Origin: Chara braunii
Lineage: Eukaryota > Streptophyta > Charophyceae > Charales > Characeae
NCBI GenBank assembly: GCA_003427395.1
Contig: BFEA01000641.1
Span: 534,092 to 588,574, forward strand
Direction: 5' to 3'
DNA length: 54,483 bases
Shown here: in pieces, positions 1 to 11,606 of the stretch
Layout: the number at the start of each line of letters is the position of its first letter
Numbering within the stretch: position 1 is the first letter of the stretch
Position numbers and translations under genes: made by a program
The notes under the pieces: generated by a model
What the model saw: the letters and a program-made list of their open reading frames with translations, nothing else
The model's database searches: none
Told to the model about the DNA's origin: nothing

Positions 1-66
<66 letters not shown>
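1..66. repeat. (AG)n microsatellite at window edge
   Basis: An uninterrupted AG dinucleotide run that starts at the window edge, so its true length is unknown. Three further GA/TC tracts occur in the window, so this repeat class is common in this genome. Confidence 0.97.
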
Positions 67-67
<1 letters not shown>

Positions 68-1859
68 ACACACAGCCTCACTCACTCGACACGACTGAGG
101 GTTGGACGCAGACACAGTGGCAAGGACACAAAGTCGAAGTCTTGGATTCCGAATGCCGAACAGAAGCAAGTCCCACTGAGTACGAGTACAGCAGCTCAAA
201 ACTGGTACGAGACTGGTCCCCGTACCATACGGGGAGCCGGTATATAAATACCGGTGACACGTAGGGTACCAGGGGCATTTCTGCAAAGGCCCCGAGGGCA
301 GAACTGAAAAATGCGGTATTTGAAAGTGGCGCCCTAATTGCAGCATGGCGCCAGTTGTCCAAAATCCTACGGTACCAAAGGAGGGGTTTGGAAAAGGGTG
401 CCAGGCCAAAAATGGGATGCAGCCGAAACAGCAAAAAGATAGACCAGGGATCGAGCCCTGGCGGAGTCCGTAACAAGCACAGGCAATTGCAATACAAGTA
501 GCAGCAGTGCCCATTATGCATCTGCTGGTGCTGTTTCTCCCAACATCTACTTCTGCCACTACCGATACTTCTGCCACTGCCGTTGTTGTTGCTGCTGCTG
601 CTACACACAAGTGCTTTTGCTTCTGCTTCTACTTCTACCCTTTACTTCCACTACTTCTTTTGGCATCACTGGTCTACTGCTACTTCTTGTTCTGTTGCTA
701 TTGTTCACGCCTTTTCTTTTCTTTTTTGTCAAAAACGCAGAACCTTACGGTTCTGGCTCCTTTTCCGATTTGGGGAGCATCAGTCCGGTTGCTATTCCCC
801 CAGCAAGTCAGAAAGGATTACAATTCACCCACGCTCTCCCCCTTCTAGCGGGAGGGCCCGAAGGACGGCATTGATTACTTCGTGAAGGAAAAATGTACCA
901 TCCCTTGCCACTGCCTAATTTACCCTGTTCTGCTTTTCTACTGGCCTGAGATACAGGTCTGGCTTCCCCGCTGCCTTGGTACTTGGAAAAGCATACTTAT
1001 TCTGCCCTCGTTCAGCCTGTTCCTCTCAGCTCCTTAGCTGTCGGAAATTCTCTCAGTCGCTAGAAATGCTGATTTGGCCTTTTGGCGGGACACTTTGCTA
1101 AACCCTAAACCCTCTCTCCGGCTTGGCAGCGGAAGTCTATGCTAATCATCCGCGCCCTAGCCGGCCTAAGTATGGTGCTGAAAGACTTAATCTGTTTCTT
1201 TTCCTGATTCCTTCTAGCCTATTCTTATCTACTCCTTGAGTCCTTGATTCACTTTGGTGGAATTACCTAAGTTGACAACATTGTGGGGTTTCTCTTTTAC
1301 TGGGGTTTGCTAATTCCCAAAACCCTGATTGATCATTAGATTCGCTACTATACTCTTTGTCAAGACCTTATTCCCTCCATGGCTTTTATGGAGTATGGGG
1401 TCTATAGAGCCATTTGTCTGGTAGCACTGCTGATTCTATGTCCTGGGTTTTGTGATTGTTCTACGGGGAGGGTGGTTCAGTGAGACTGGGGGATAGGAGT
1501 GTTCATATTGATGGGTGGTTGTTGGGTGGGTAACGGGGATTAGGGTTCGGGGTGTTGCAGGCATTGGGGGCGTGTCAGCTTAGGGATGTGGCGGTGAGAC
1601 AAGTTAGAATGGTGAGGAGATAGGAAAGTTGGGGGCGAGATCGGGAGGTGTGCGGAAAGTTGGGTAAAGTGAGGTGTTGGAAGATTGAGAGTGGGTTGTT
1701 AGGTGTGTTCATAAAGCAGTAACTGTTCTGTCATGGGTACCAGTGGCCAACCGGTTTGTTTGAGTGGACTGTGGGGGAGTGATTAGGTTTTGGTTATTTG
1801 ACGTGGGTATAATTAACCAGTCCTTAAGGAACAGTCTTTCCCTCTCTATTGCTCCTAGC
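67..1859. other. No gene seen; CTT/CTG-rich DNA with a TATA-bearing palindrome
   Basis: No convincing coding region. At 236-253 the palindrome CCGGTATATAAATACCGG encloses a TATA-like core and could be a promoter of an old LTR; no other part of an element is recognisable. 530-740 is rich in pyrimidine triplets (CTT, CTG), so its open frames encode runs of Leu and Ser or Thr and look like composition artefacts. Two plant-type telomere units (CCCTAAA) occur near 1098-1113. Confidence 0.6.
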
Positions 1860-1865
1860 TTCCCG

Positions 1866-2280
1866 TTACCCAGCTTCAGGGTGATGAGTTTTTTTTATCA
1901 TTTCCTGTTTCTTGTTTGGGGCATCCTGTAGGGATTGGAGTTTAGTGTTTGTTTTGTTCCATAGGGCATGGATTTCAGTTTCCACTATTTGTTTAATGGT
2001 TACGAGAGAGCTTTTTAGGGTAATGCTAGAATCTTCAAAAAATGCGGCACATCTCCTTTTCCAGATGTCCCAGAGGGTCACTTCTTTATGAGTGAGAAGA
2101 AGAAAAGAGTGAAGCCTTTGCGGCAACTAAACAGATGAAGCCCTTTGAAGCTGCAGCAAGAAGGACCACGTCAGGCAATACAGTAGCAGTGGTCTTTCCT
2201 CTTGAATTAGGGCATGTTCATACTTGGCCTTTCTCGACCGAATATGGCTGCAATTGGCAGTTGATGCATATAGGAGATTC
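1866..2280 (-). pseudogene. LINE 3'-end fragment (C-terminal region of ORF2)
   Basis: The minus-strand frame ending at 1866 resembles the C-terminal part of the large LINE at 45201-50460. Shared features are a Trp-x2-(Ile/Leu)-Trp-(K/H)RRC block, then an acidic/glutamine-rich helix with TEI(H/S)A(L/Q)W. In the large LINE this block follows the zinc-finger region of the RT-bearing ORF. Upstream (to about 2280) a Cys-x2-Cys pair is visible but the frame is broken. The fragment has no endonuclease or RT, as expected of a 5'-truncated, decayed copy. Assignment is by my own alignment of translations. Confidence 0.5.
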
Positions 2281-2428
2281 ATAATGCGAGCAAGCTGAAA
2301 ACCACATACAACACGAAGGAATAGCTGAGGAGACAGATTTTCATGGCTGGGATCACCAAGAGGGTCTGTAGTGAAAGTAGAGTTGGTGCCTGCCGCAGTT
2401 CAAGCAGCGTGAGGCCTGAGGGTTTGGG

Positions 2429-2433
<5 letters not shown>

Positions 2434-2499
<66 letters not shown>

Positions 2500-2500
2500 N

Positions 2501-2584
<84 letters not shown>
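2434..2584. repeat. (TC)n microsatellite
   Basis: About 150 bp of TC repeats with one N at 2500. It directly abuts the outer end of repeat R1a. The single N suggests that the true length was not resolved by assembly. Confidence 0.97.
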
Positions 2585-2588
<4 letters not shown>

Positions 2589-2599
2589 GAAAAGAGCAC

Positions 2600-3236
2600 T
2601 GCACAATCTGAGAGAAAACGTACCAGTGGCCTGTTTTAGGGTCACCACGCAACTGGGTAAATTCAGGCAGTTGTGCAGCGCCAGTTGGTTGAGAGCACCC
2701 AGGCCCAGGCTGCCTCTTTTTGAATGTAACCGAGGCAGGCCCTGGGCCAGATTCGCAAGATGGACCGAACATAGGCCGCAGACAGTTGAACACAGGCAAC
2801 CACCACAGGCCCAGGGCCTGATTCGTTTGGTGTGGGGCTCAGCCTCTCTGGGCCTACCGGAAGCTTCTGGGCAGGGGCCCAGCGCAGCCAAGCTGCACGC
2901 AAGGCAGGCAGGCCACTTCCATTTAGGAAAGGGCCTGCCCACGCATTCGGCATTCGGGCACTGGCTGCATGCTGCGCAAGCACTGCTACGCTAACGCTGG
3001 CCGGCGCTCATGCACTCACAAGCGAGCTGGAAGGAGCAGGCAGCCATAGCCGAGCTGCACTGCTGTATGCTGGATGGGGCGCATGGTGGTCTTTGGGTGC
3101 ATGCGGCGTCTGTGAGTTGGGGATCGAGGTTGTGAGTGATACGAGACACATACCTGGTGCTTGAGGCGATCGACATTGGCCGAGATCTGCTCGTACTTTG
3201 GGGAGCTGTTGATGTCATCAGCGGCATTGTAGATAG
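2600..3236 (-). repeat. Repeat R1, copy a (inverted arm left of the Ty3 element)
   Basis: The reverse complement of this stretch aligns over most of its length with 11607-12200. Both begin at CTAGCCTATCTACAATGCC, then share GAGCAGATCTCGGCCAATG and CACCAGGTATGT, and go on through a GC-rich part with repeated AGGCCT-like words. Open frames on both strands are GC-driven and not credible genes. The nature of R1 is unknown; it could be a solo LTR, a TIR arm or part of a larger element. The shared inner end suggests a true element terminus. Confidence 0.75.
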
Positions 3237-4752
3237 GCTAGATAGGATCTGCCATCTGTAGTCTGGGCACCGAGCGCCAGATAGGATATCAACATTGGTT
3301 CTTTGTTGATGACAATGAGACTATTCCAGCATTGTCAATTATGAGCTTTTGCCGTGCTCTTATTTGGTGGAACTCGTGATGCAATTCTGCTATTGGTTCG
3401 AGGTCGCAGGTGGTCTCATGTGTTTAATGCTGTTTGATTTCTGAAGTTCGCTGTCGCTCATTTCCTTGCACAAGAGATTATGATCGGGCTGCAATGACTT
3501 GCTGTTTTCTGGTTGCCTGTAGCCGCTCTCTGTCGAGGCTGTACTATATAGGTAGGATATATTCGTGATTTTATTTGGCTGAGCGCTAACCGAGAGACCT
3601 ACCTGTGAGGGAAATTCGTGAGGGACATAGCAAATTCGGGGAAAATGCAGGCCCGGTACTAACAGAATTCCCTACAGCTACCCTAACTGCAAATAGCAGG
3701 CCCGGGCTACCCCTAGGACAGACAGGCCCTAAGGGCCTATTCTGATAGACGGTCCTATAGCCTATAGCCGGGTCCAGTAGAGGCCGAGAGGCCGAAACAG
3801 AAACGGTACCGGTCAGTCAGTCAGTCCGGTCTAGGTCGAGTCTAGGCTAGTGTAGTCTATAGATAGAATGGGCACATCGGTTCAGGGCTTTTGGCAGTTG
3901 GTACCGAGTACATCGCTGCTGCGCTACGCGTGAACCGGAAGTGGTGACGGCTCAGCGTGGAAGGAGACAGGCATAGCCAGACCTTCGGAGCGCCGGCCAT
4001 AGCTGGGACCTGCACTGCATTCGGTCAGCAAGCAGGGGCTGACAGAGGTCTGGGCTATCGAGGTCTGCTGGAGGTGAGAGAGGTTGGTGCCCTGCTGGAC
4101 TCCTCTCCGGAGTGGGGTTCCAGGGTGGTGACACTGCAGCCATAGCTGCAGCTTCTTCCTCAGAGGTCATCTTGTCAGGGTTTGGTGGCGCTGCTAAAGA
4201 CTTCCACCCGGGAAGTCTTCCGACACTTCGTCATCATCAGATACTGTGGCGCTGGTCTTCTTCTTCATCCTCTGAGTGGCGCTTGGCCTCAGAGGCCTGT
4301 TTCAGGGTGGCGCTTCCCTTTGGAGGCTGTATCAGGGCGGCGGTTGATGTTTCAGGGACTCAGGGGTGTTTCGAGTGGTTACTCAGGGTTGGGGAGTGAA
4401 GCGCTGCTCATTTCTTAGCAGCACACTGTAGTTCTGGAGTTATCCTGACAAATTGAGACTCTGAGTTTAATAAACAGTGTGTAACTGGGTTTGAACTATC
4501 ATTGTTTAATTGTTTTCCTGGATGTGATCTTCTCGGCTTTTCTTTGTCACTGGTTGAGGATTGAGTGGAGTGAATTGCACTTTCAGTGTACCCTGTCATA
4601 TCGCATGGTCAAGTCTTCCGTTGTGTTTATCTCTCCATGTGCGGTGTGATACTCCTATCCTCTGCCCTTCCTTCTGTGTATGTACGGGCATACCTGGAAG
4701 TCTATGTGAGTGAGTGTTGGTCTACAAACAACAAACAACCAAAATCATAACA
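3237..4752 (+). repeat. 5' LTR (start not defined) of the Ty3/gypsy element
   Basis: The right end is defined: ...ATCATAACA at 4744-4752 is followed at once by a tRNA-Met primer-binding site. The stretch contains a TATA-like TACTATATAG near 3541, GC-rich short repeats with CAGT and CCTA words (3640-3860) and a polyadenylation-type AATAAA at 4469-4474, the usual U3-R-U5 order. No second LTR copy exists in the window because the 3' end of the element is missing. The left end therefore cannot be placed by comparison, and 3237 is simply where R1a stops. Confidence 0.6.
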
Positions 4753-4753
4753 A

Positions 4754-4767
4754 TTGGTATCGGAGCG
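4754..4767 (+). promoter_or_regulatory. Primer-binding site (initiator tRNA-Met type)
   Basis: TTGGTATCGGAGCG lies two bases after the LTR end and differs at one base from the usual plant form TTGGTATCAGAGCG seen in the minus-strand element at 21261-21274. It would prime minus-strand DNA synthesis. Confidence 0.88.
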
Positions 4768-6236
4768 ATTGGATCCAGACTCTGGAGCGATTGATGAGTT
4801 GAAGCACCCATCATCATCTGGCGAGATACAGGAGTTAAGTCTCATGGCGATTCATCATCTTCAGGGTTGTTGTCAGTAAGTGTGGTGGCTGTGAGTGTGT
4901 GGCAAGAAGAATTGGACAGAGGGTGACTCACTCCTGACTAGGGTTGTGCAGGAGTGATTGGCGATTGGTGCTCAGAGGCCTGAGAGACTTTGAGAGGCTA
5001 ATTTTAGCATGGCGATTCATCTAGAGGCTGGCGATTGGCAAGGAAGTGATCCCCAGAGGTTGCGATTTTGGAATTGGGTCAGGATCCCCAATTTCCAAGC
5101 AGCGCAGTACACGGTGATGTGGCGCTGCACTGAGTTTGTCAGTTATTGGCACCTGGGAGTCCAAATTCTTTAAATTTGTCAGTTGGGGGTGAAGCGCCTT
5201 AGGGTAATCTACTGGATCACCAAGTTTCAGGCAATTTGGTACATGCGAACACTGGATACTGCCAGGAGATGAAATTGGCGAGATGGGGTTGATCAGTCAG
5301 CCATAGCCAGGGTTTCATGCATCTTCTTCAGAGTTGACCCTGAAGTAAGTGTGTTCCTTACTCCATTCTGTGTGGCGATTCTGGGGCTATTTTTAGAGTA
5401 GCGAAATTTGGTCTGTCTGTCAGTGTACAGTTGAAAATCGAAATTCAGACTGTGGGACAACCATATCCTGTTTCCCCTACCTATCTTCTTTGACTTCTAC
5501 TAACCCTGTTTGACCTTCTTCCTAACTCATATTTCATTTGTTGTGATTTATACTATGTAGTGAATTGGTGAATTCAGGGTCCTGTTTTCAGTGATAATGC
5601 AAATTTGAATTTTGCGCTGACATAGCTAAAGCTTGGCTAGACTAGGGTCATTCATATCTTTGATTCTGTCCATCAGAATTCAATTATGTCAGTCCCTGGT
5701 AACTCACAATTTAGTACTCAGTCTGTGTCTGAAATCGCACATCCAGATTTGATGTTCTGAGTCAATTACAGTGAAAACTGTAATTCGCCATACCCAGGGT
5801 ATGGCATACAGGGTCATACAGTGGTGAAGTCTGTAGGGTAGGTCTAAGAACAGGGTAACCTGTAAATCGCTGCATCTTGGTCATCAGTGGACACCTGTCA
5901 AACCCTAATTAGTCACTCTGTCTAATTACTAATCCACACTAATCAGTGCAAGACTGCATCCTGTCAGTTATTGATGCAGGATTTGCAATTATTGCGTGCA
6001 ATTGCTGGTTCAGGGTAGTGATGGGAAAATCGTGACATGGATTTTTGCTGAGTGTATTCTAAATTGACCCTGACCCTCAAGCGGTCTGCTGAGACTGAGC
6101 ACTCACTTGCTCAGACTAACCAACTTTCTCTCTCCAGGAAGTTGACAGCAATTGAGTGAGTACTGAAGAGAAAACTCCATTCTTGTTACCTCCTCTTCTG
6201 TCTCTGATTAATTGTCTATTTTTATTTATCTGAATT
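4768..6236 (+). other. Untranslated leader of the Ty3/gypsy element
   Basis: About 1.47 kb between PBS and gag without a sizeable open frame. The words CAGGGT and GGCGATT recur many times. Long leaders occur in plant Ty3 elements and may carry packaging signals; none can be identified here. Confidence 0.6.
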
Positions 6237-7802
6237 GTGGGAAGATTCAAACTGGCATATGCTGAGAAGGGAGAGGCTTCTGAGACAAAGCCTCAGATTC
6301 CGCTGGACCCTTACGAGGTTGAACTGCGGGCCCAAGAGGAGAAACTCCGCCAGCAGGCCCAGTCAGTTGAGTCCCTAAAGGCTGAGCTGAAAAAGAAGGA
6401 AGAAGCAGCTCAGAAGGAGGCCAGGAGAAAGCTGCTGATTGCAGATGTGGAGAAGATCAGGACAAGTGGTACTTCCAGCCAGTACAATAAGGACATGGTT
6501 GAGTTCATCCTCTTGCAGGATGATATTCACCGTTCTTATTTTACTAACTGGGATGACCGAATTACCAGTCTGGAGAGCAGCCACTCAGCTTTTTCCCAAA
6601 ATATGGATGACATCTCTGCCAAACTGGATCTGATCTTTACTCATTTAAAGATCCCTACCACTCTAACAGTTCCTCCTTCCCCTGGCCCTCCTCAAGGGAA
6701 ACCTGCATCTCCCCCACAATCCATACCCACATCTCCTTCCTCTACACCCAAATCAACAGCAACTTCGCAACCCTCAACACCATTTGACTTTCAGCGGCCC
6801 AAGCTGACACCTCCACCTATGTTCTCAGGTGAGGACCCAAAGGTGGATGTTGCAGATTGGGTCACTGCTCAAAGAACCTACCCGAGTGGGTTCAAATGTG
6901 ATGAGGGTGTCAAGGTGTCTGCCATCCTTGCTCGTTTGGAGCAGATTGCACTAAAATTGTGTACGTCCACCTCCAGCAAGCAAGGAATGAAGATGTCTGA
7001 TTGGGCACAAAGGTTGGGGGTGGCTGGTTTTCTGCAGGCCCTACAGGATAGGTTTGCAGACAAGGAGAAGGCCAAGAAAGCAGCAGATAAAATTTTGCGG
7101 ATGGGCCAAAAGAAATTTGATGGCTCCTTGTCCAAACTCTATTCCACCTTTGAAAGTCTGACTTCGATTCCAGGGTTGGAGATGAGTGAGAAGGATCTGC
7201 TCATTCATTTCTTGCGTGCAGTGCCTGAGCAATACTAACTGGCTTTATTCTCTAAGGGCCACAAGGGCTGGCGGTCCTTTGGCAGAGCAGCCCTGGACTT
7301 GGAGTCCAAGCTCCATGTTCAGGAAGCACCTTCTGAAGGAAGGAAGGGACCCTCCTCCAAAGGGCGAAGGAGGAGGAAGGGTGCCCTGTTTGTTGCTGCA
7401 ACTTCCGGATCAGATAGTGACACCGCATCCCAGGGTGGGAGCCCTCCACCTGGGACTGCTTTATCATCTGCTGCAGATTCTGCTGTTCTTGCCTTGGTTG
7501 ATGCTTTGATGGGCCTGATAAAGGGCAAAGCCCCAACCCAGAAAACATCAACTAGCAAACAGGGGAAAAGAAAGGGACGTGCCTCTTCCTCTGGTGCCCA
7601 AAGAGTTCCTTTGCCACCTGACGTCCGATGGCCAGCTGATCCTCTTGATCCTTCCACCTTCCCCTCGCATGCACTCAGGATCCAGAAGGGGGTGTGGAGG
7701 AAGAGAAACGACAAGGGGGTCTGCCTGAAATGCGAGGGGGACCACTTCCTGAAGGACTGTCTGAGCATGCCTCGTAGGTCTACTGGCAGCTCTAGTTCAT
7801 AA
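6237..7802 (+). pseudogene. gag: gag polyprotein of the Ty3/gypsy element, one in-frame stop
   Basis: Structural (capsid/nucleocapsid) protein of the retrotransposon. In order: a charged coiled coil (about residues 30-62, many Glu/Lys/Gln), a Pro/Ser/Thr-rich linker (about 143-190), a retrotransposon-gag capsid domain (about 195-333), a basic/serine-rich region, and a zinc-knuckle-like motif CLKCEGDHFLKDC near 7720-7760. The knuckle spacing is C-x2-C-x3-H-x4-C, one residue shorter than the canonical CCHC knuckle. A TAA at 7236-7238 interrupts an otherwise continuous frame. There is no ATG at the start: the frame opens right after TGA at 6231-6233 and the first in-frame Met is about 85 codons in. 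The true start is therefore lost, non-ATG, or supplied by splicing. Confidence 0.85.
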
Positions 7803-8405
7803 AAATAGAGCAGAGAGAGGTGGTCGCAGCAGCTCCTTCCACCAATGCTGATTCACTTTCAGATGATGGTGAATCTTCACATTCTCTCGCTGGTTCTTCT
7901 TTTTCTGGAGTTGCATCTTCAGGGTCTTTCACTTTTGAAGACTCTGAGTTGGATGGGACGTGGGAGGAGGACGATGCTCAGTGCCTTGCTGATATTTTCC
8001 TGTCCTTGCAGGAAAAGAAGAAAAAACATAGGTCTGAACTCATCCTACTTCGACCCTCCATCCTGGGAGCCAAGATCAAAGGGCTCTTGGACTGTGGGGC
8101 TACTCGCAACTTCATCTCTCCTAAGGCAGTCAGCAAGCTGCACTTGGATCAGAGGTTGGTAAAATTGTGACAGCCTATAGAGGTGTGCATTGGAGACTCT
8201 TCCACAGTCAGGATCACTACTGTTGTCAAGGGCCTACCTGTGTCCTTTGACAAGCAGGGAGAACCGCCTGAATTTCTCTGTGTTTCCTAATGTCCCCTTT
8301 GACCTTGTCTTCTCTATGTAGTGGCTTGGCGCCACCAATCCTAGGATCGACTGGCGGACTCCTAAGGTTGAGCTACCTGACCGGCATGGGGTATATCGCC
8401 CTTGC
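7796..8405 (+). pseudogene. Retropepsin-like protease region of pol
   Basis: The frame is shifted by -1 relative to gag and overlaps its last seven bases, so pol would need frameshifting or re-initiation. After a Ser/acid-rich stretch comes LLDCGATRNFIS, the retropepsin active-site region; Cys replaces the usual Ser/Thr after the catalytic Asp. A TGA at 8168-8170, a frameshift near 8262 and a TAG near 8321 break the connection to RT. The Asp-Cys-Gly variant is also present in the unrelated-looking element at 28054-28470. Confidence 0.8.
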
Positions 8406-10002
8406 ATGCTCGCTGACGAGTACCATCCGGCCAACAACTGCTATTGCATGAGTGCTCGCAGATTTCTGCGATTTTCACGCCAGACTGACCACGTCCGTCT
8501 GTTCGTGGCTTATGTCAAACAGACTGACATGGAGACTGGTCCCTGTCCCTCTCAGATTCAGCAGGTTGTAGACAGTTTCTCAGATCTTATGGAGGAACCT
8601 ACTGGACTTGTCCATAGGCAGACCAAACATAAGATTGAGAGCCTGCCTGGTTCGGTCCCTCCCAAGGGCCGAGTCTACAGGATGTCACCTGCTGAACTTG
8701 AAGAGCTCAGGAAACAGTTGGAGACCTTGACCAGCAAGGGCTGGATCAGGCCCAACACATCTGAGTTTGGGGGACCAGTCTTCTTTGTTCCAAAGGGGAA
8801 TGATGAGTTCAGGACGTGCATGGACTACCGTGGTCTCAACAAAATCACGAGGAAGTCTACAGAGCCCCTTCCTCGCATTGACGATTTGTTGGACATGATG
8901 CAGGGTTGTACCATTTTTAGCAAGATCGACCTCAAATCTGGCTATCACCAGATTGAGATGGGTGAAGGCGATGTCCAGAAGACAGCCTTCAAAACCAGGT
9001 ATGGCACTTATGAGTACCTGGCCATGCCATTCGGTCTTTGCAATGCCCCAGGCACCTTCCAAGCATCGCATACTCAGGCCTCACCTGGACAAGTTCATAG
9101 TTGTCTACCTTGATGATATCTTGGTATTCAGTCGTTTTGTCCAGGAGCATGCGCAACATCTGGCTCTGGTCCTCCAGGCCTTACATGATAACCAGTACAA
9201 GATCAACAGAGAGAAGTCCTCTTTGGGGGTTCCCTCTGTAGTTTATCAGGGTCACGTCATTTCTGGAGAGGGGTTGGCTCCTGAAGCAACGAAAGTTGTT
9301 GCAGTTCAGGACTGGCCGCGACCTGCTAACATTTGTGATGTCCGGTCATTCTTGGGACTTGCATCCTATTACAGGAAGTTCATTCATAATTTTTCTTCTA
9401 TTGCATCTCCCTTGACTGATCTCACGAAGAAAGACACTTCCTTTCTTAGGACATCAGAATGTCAGGAGGCTTTCACACGTCTCAAGGAGGCTTTGATTCG
9501 TGCCCCTGTCTTGAAGCTATCTGCCCCTACCTTGCCTTTTGTGCTTACTACTGATGCTAGTCAGTGTGGTGTAGGGGCGGTACTTCAACAGGATGATGGG
9601 AATGGTCTGCAGCCTATCGAGTATATGAGCAAGAAAATCAAGACCAAGAAGTTGCAGGATTCAACCTATGAGAAAAAGTTTTATGCTCTTGTGTCAGCGC
9701 TCAAGCATTGGAAACACTTTCTCCTGGGCAGACACTTCAAGATCTTTTCAGATCACTCCACCCTTCAGTGGATGAAGTCCCAGGGAGAGCTGAATGACAA
9801 GCTTGCCCGCTACATTCAGTTCATTGACATGTTTGACTTTGAACTGAAGCACAAGAAGGGCTGCTATAATCGAGTAGCAGACGCCCTTTCTCGTAGGCCT
9901 GATGCTCTTTTCCTAATCTCCTTTACTCACTCATTTGGAGAGAGGACTGTCATACCATTGCCCGTTTGCTGCCCCAGGCTGAGACTTTTGGGCCTATTGT
10001 GA
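8406..10002 (+). pseudogene. Reverse transcriptase and RNase H of pol, one frameshift
   Basis: Copies element RNA into DNA and degrades the RNA strand. The first frame (to 9113) shows [10 protein letters not shown] and [14 protein letters not shown], the latter with the first catalytic Asp (motif A), then [13 protein letters not shown]. The frame shifts near 9060, and the second frame goes on with YLDDILVFS (catalytic YxDD, near 9106), SFLGLASYYRKFI and the RNase H blocks TTDASQCGVGAVLQQ and FSDHSTLQW, ending with DALSRRPD. This order and these motifs are typical of Ty3/gypsy. The small indel near 9060, just before YLDD, makes the copy inactive. Confidence 0.93.
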
Positions 10003-11606
10003 GGAATCTCCAGGATGATCCTGCCTCTGAACCAGGATATACTCTGGTCTCAGGCCTGCTGTACACATGCAGCAGAGGTGAGGAACGCCTGTGCATTCCC
10101 CAGGACCACAAACTTAGGACACTTCTGATGTCAGAGTGTCATGATGCTCGTGGTCACTTTGGCGCCCTCCAATCTTATGCAGCCCTGTCGCAGTGCTTCT
10201 TCTGGAAGGAGATGAGGAGTGACATGCTGCATTATCTAGAAACCTGAGAGTTATGCCAAAGGAACAAGGTCTCCAGGATGATCCTGCCCCTGAACCAGGA
10301 TATACTCTGGTATCAGGCCTGCTGTACACATGCAGCAGAGGTNNNNNNNNNNNNNNNNNNNNNNNNNNNNNNNNNNNNNNNNNNNNNNNNNNNNNNNNNN
10401 NNNNNNNNNNNNNNNNNNNNNNNNNNNNNNNNNNNNNNNNNNNNNNNNNNNNNNNNNNNNNNNNNNNNNNNNNNNNNNNNNNNNNNNNNNNNNNNNNNNN
10501 NNNNNNNNNNNNNNNNNNNNNNNNNNNNNNNNNNNNNNNNNNNNNNNNNNNNNNNNNNNNNNNNNNNNNNNNNNNNNNNNNNNNNNNNNNNNNNNNNNNN
10601 NNNNNNNNNNNNNNNNNNNNNNNNNNNNNNNNNNNNNNNNNNNNNNNNNNNNNNNNNNNNNNNNNNNNNNNNNNNNNATATACTCTGGTATCAGGCCTGC
10701 TGTACACATGCAGCAGAGGTGAGGAACGCCTGTGCATTCCCCAGGACCACAAGCTTAGGACACTTCTGATGTCAGAGTGTCATGATGCTCGTGGTCACTT
10801 TGGCGCCCTCAAATCTTATGCAGCCCTGCCGCAGTGCTTCTTCTGGAAGGAGATGAGGAGTAATATGCTGCATTATGTAGAAACCTGCGAGTTATGCCAA
10901 AGGAACAAGGTTGTACGCCGACCTCCCCTTGGCCTACTCAAACCACTACCTATCCCAGATGCACCTGCACAGTCAGTATCGATTGATTTAACTGACTTAG
11001 GTAGGACCACGCCTCGTGGTATGCATCAGGTTATGGTATGTGTGGACCGATTCTCTAAATATGCAGAGTTCATCCCCTTACCAGTTGAGGCTCGCATTCC
11101 GGCCGTTTAGGCGACATTTGCTGACAGGTGGGTTACACATCATGGACCACCCACCTCTATCGCCAGTGACCGAGATCCTCGCTTTTGCAGCAATGAGTGG
11201 CAATCCTACTGCAGGGATTACCTTCATTCCAGATTGGATATGACATTTGGTCGTCATCCTGAAGCCAATGGACAGGCTGAAGTGATGAACCAGATTCTGT
11301 TCCAATTGCTGCGTCCTGTGATCACTCCAAATCAGAAGGACTGGGATCTCCATTTGGGTCGTGCACAGCTTGTGCATAACACGTCTGTACACTCCTCTAC
11401 TGGCTTCACACCCTACCGGTTGCACTGGGGTCGTGAGCCACGACAACCTCTCGATGATATCATCGATAAGGCTACCCCTATGCTGGCACCTGGAACTGCA
11501 GAGTTCACCAGGCGTTACCGTGTGGACATAGAGCGCACTCGTGCCAACCTACTGAAAGCCCAAAAGGCTATGATTCAGCAGGCTAACAAGCATAGGCATC
11601 CTTCTA
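9966..11606 (+). pseudogene. Integrase of pol, duplicated start, stop, truncated C-terminus
   Basis: Would insert element DNA into the genome. The N-terminal HHCC zinc finger is visible in HDARGHFG ... CELCQRNK (10790-10910), with an earlier partial copy at 10140-10268. The catalytic core shows SIDLT, then SDRDPRF, then HPEANGQAEVMN, giving the D-D-E triad. A TAG at 11108-11110 interrupts the core. The tail with RANLLKAQKAM and QQANKHR is the usual lead-in to the C-terminal domain, but homology stops at about 11606, where R1b takes over. No chromodomain or 3' LTR follows. Confidence 0.92.
10009..10910 (+). repeat. Duplicated integrase start around an N gap (10343-10677)
   Basis: The segment from CTCCAGGATGATCCTG to GCCAAAGGAACAAGG occurs at 10009-10268 and again, split by the gap, at 10271-10910. 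The 43 bases left of the gap (10300-10342) are identical to the 43 right of it (10678-10720). The 335-N gap therefore probably joins overlapping contig ends and has no reliable size. The tandem duplication itself could be real or a result of the same misjoin. Confidence 0.85.

Larger units (their letters stand above)
3237..11606 (+). mobile_element. Ty3/gypsy LTR retrotransposon, decayed, 3' end missing
   Basis: The order LTR part, PBS (4754-4767), long leader, gag, protease, RT, RNase H, integrase is that of Ty3/gypsy (Metaviridae), where integrase follows RNase H. The integrase C-terminal part stops at about 11606, where R1b begins; no polypurine tract or 3' LTR follows. Coding parts carry an in-frame stop in gag, stops and a frameshift after the protease, a frameshift inside RT, a partial duplication with an assembly gap at the start of integrase, and a stop in integrase. 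It cannot be active as assembled. Confidence 0.93.

Noticed and set aside
440-475. tRNA T-arm-like CCAGGGCTCGATCCCTGG on the minus strand
   Set aside because: The loop length is wrong for a T-arm and no anticodon or acceptor stem could be placed.
78-608. 176-codon minus-strand frame rich in Ser, Asn, Gly and Cys
   Set aside because: Overlaps a CTG/CTT triplet stretch; composition-driven, no motif, and the strand and frame are not supported by any signal.
1098-1113. Two CCCTAAA units as an interstitial telomere
   Set aside because: Two units are expected by chance in a large plant-type genome; no longer array is present.
2279-2800. Long Arg-Glu or Ser-Leu open frames
   Set aside because: They are translations of the (TC)n tract; a dinucleotide repeat stays open in several frames.
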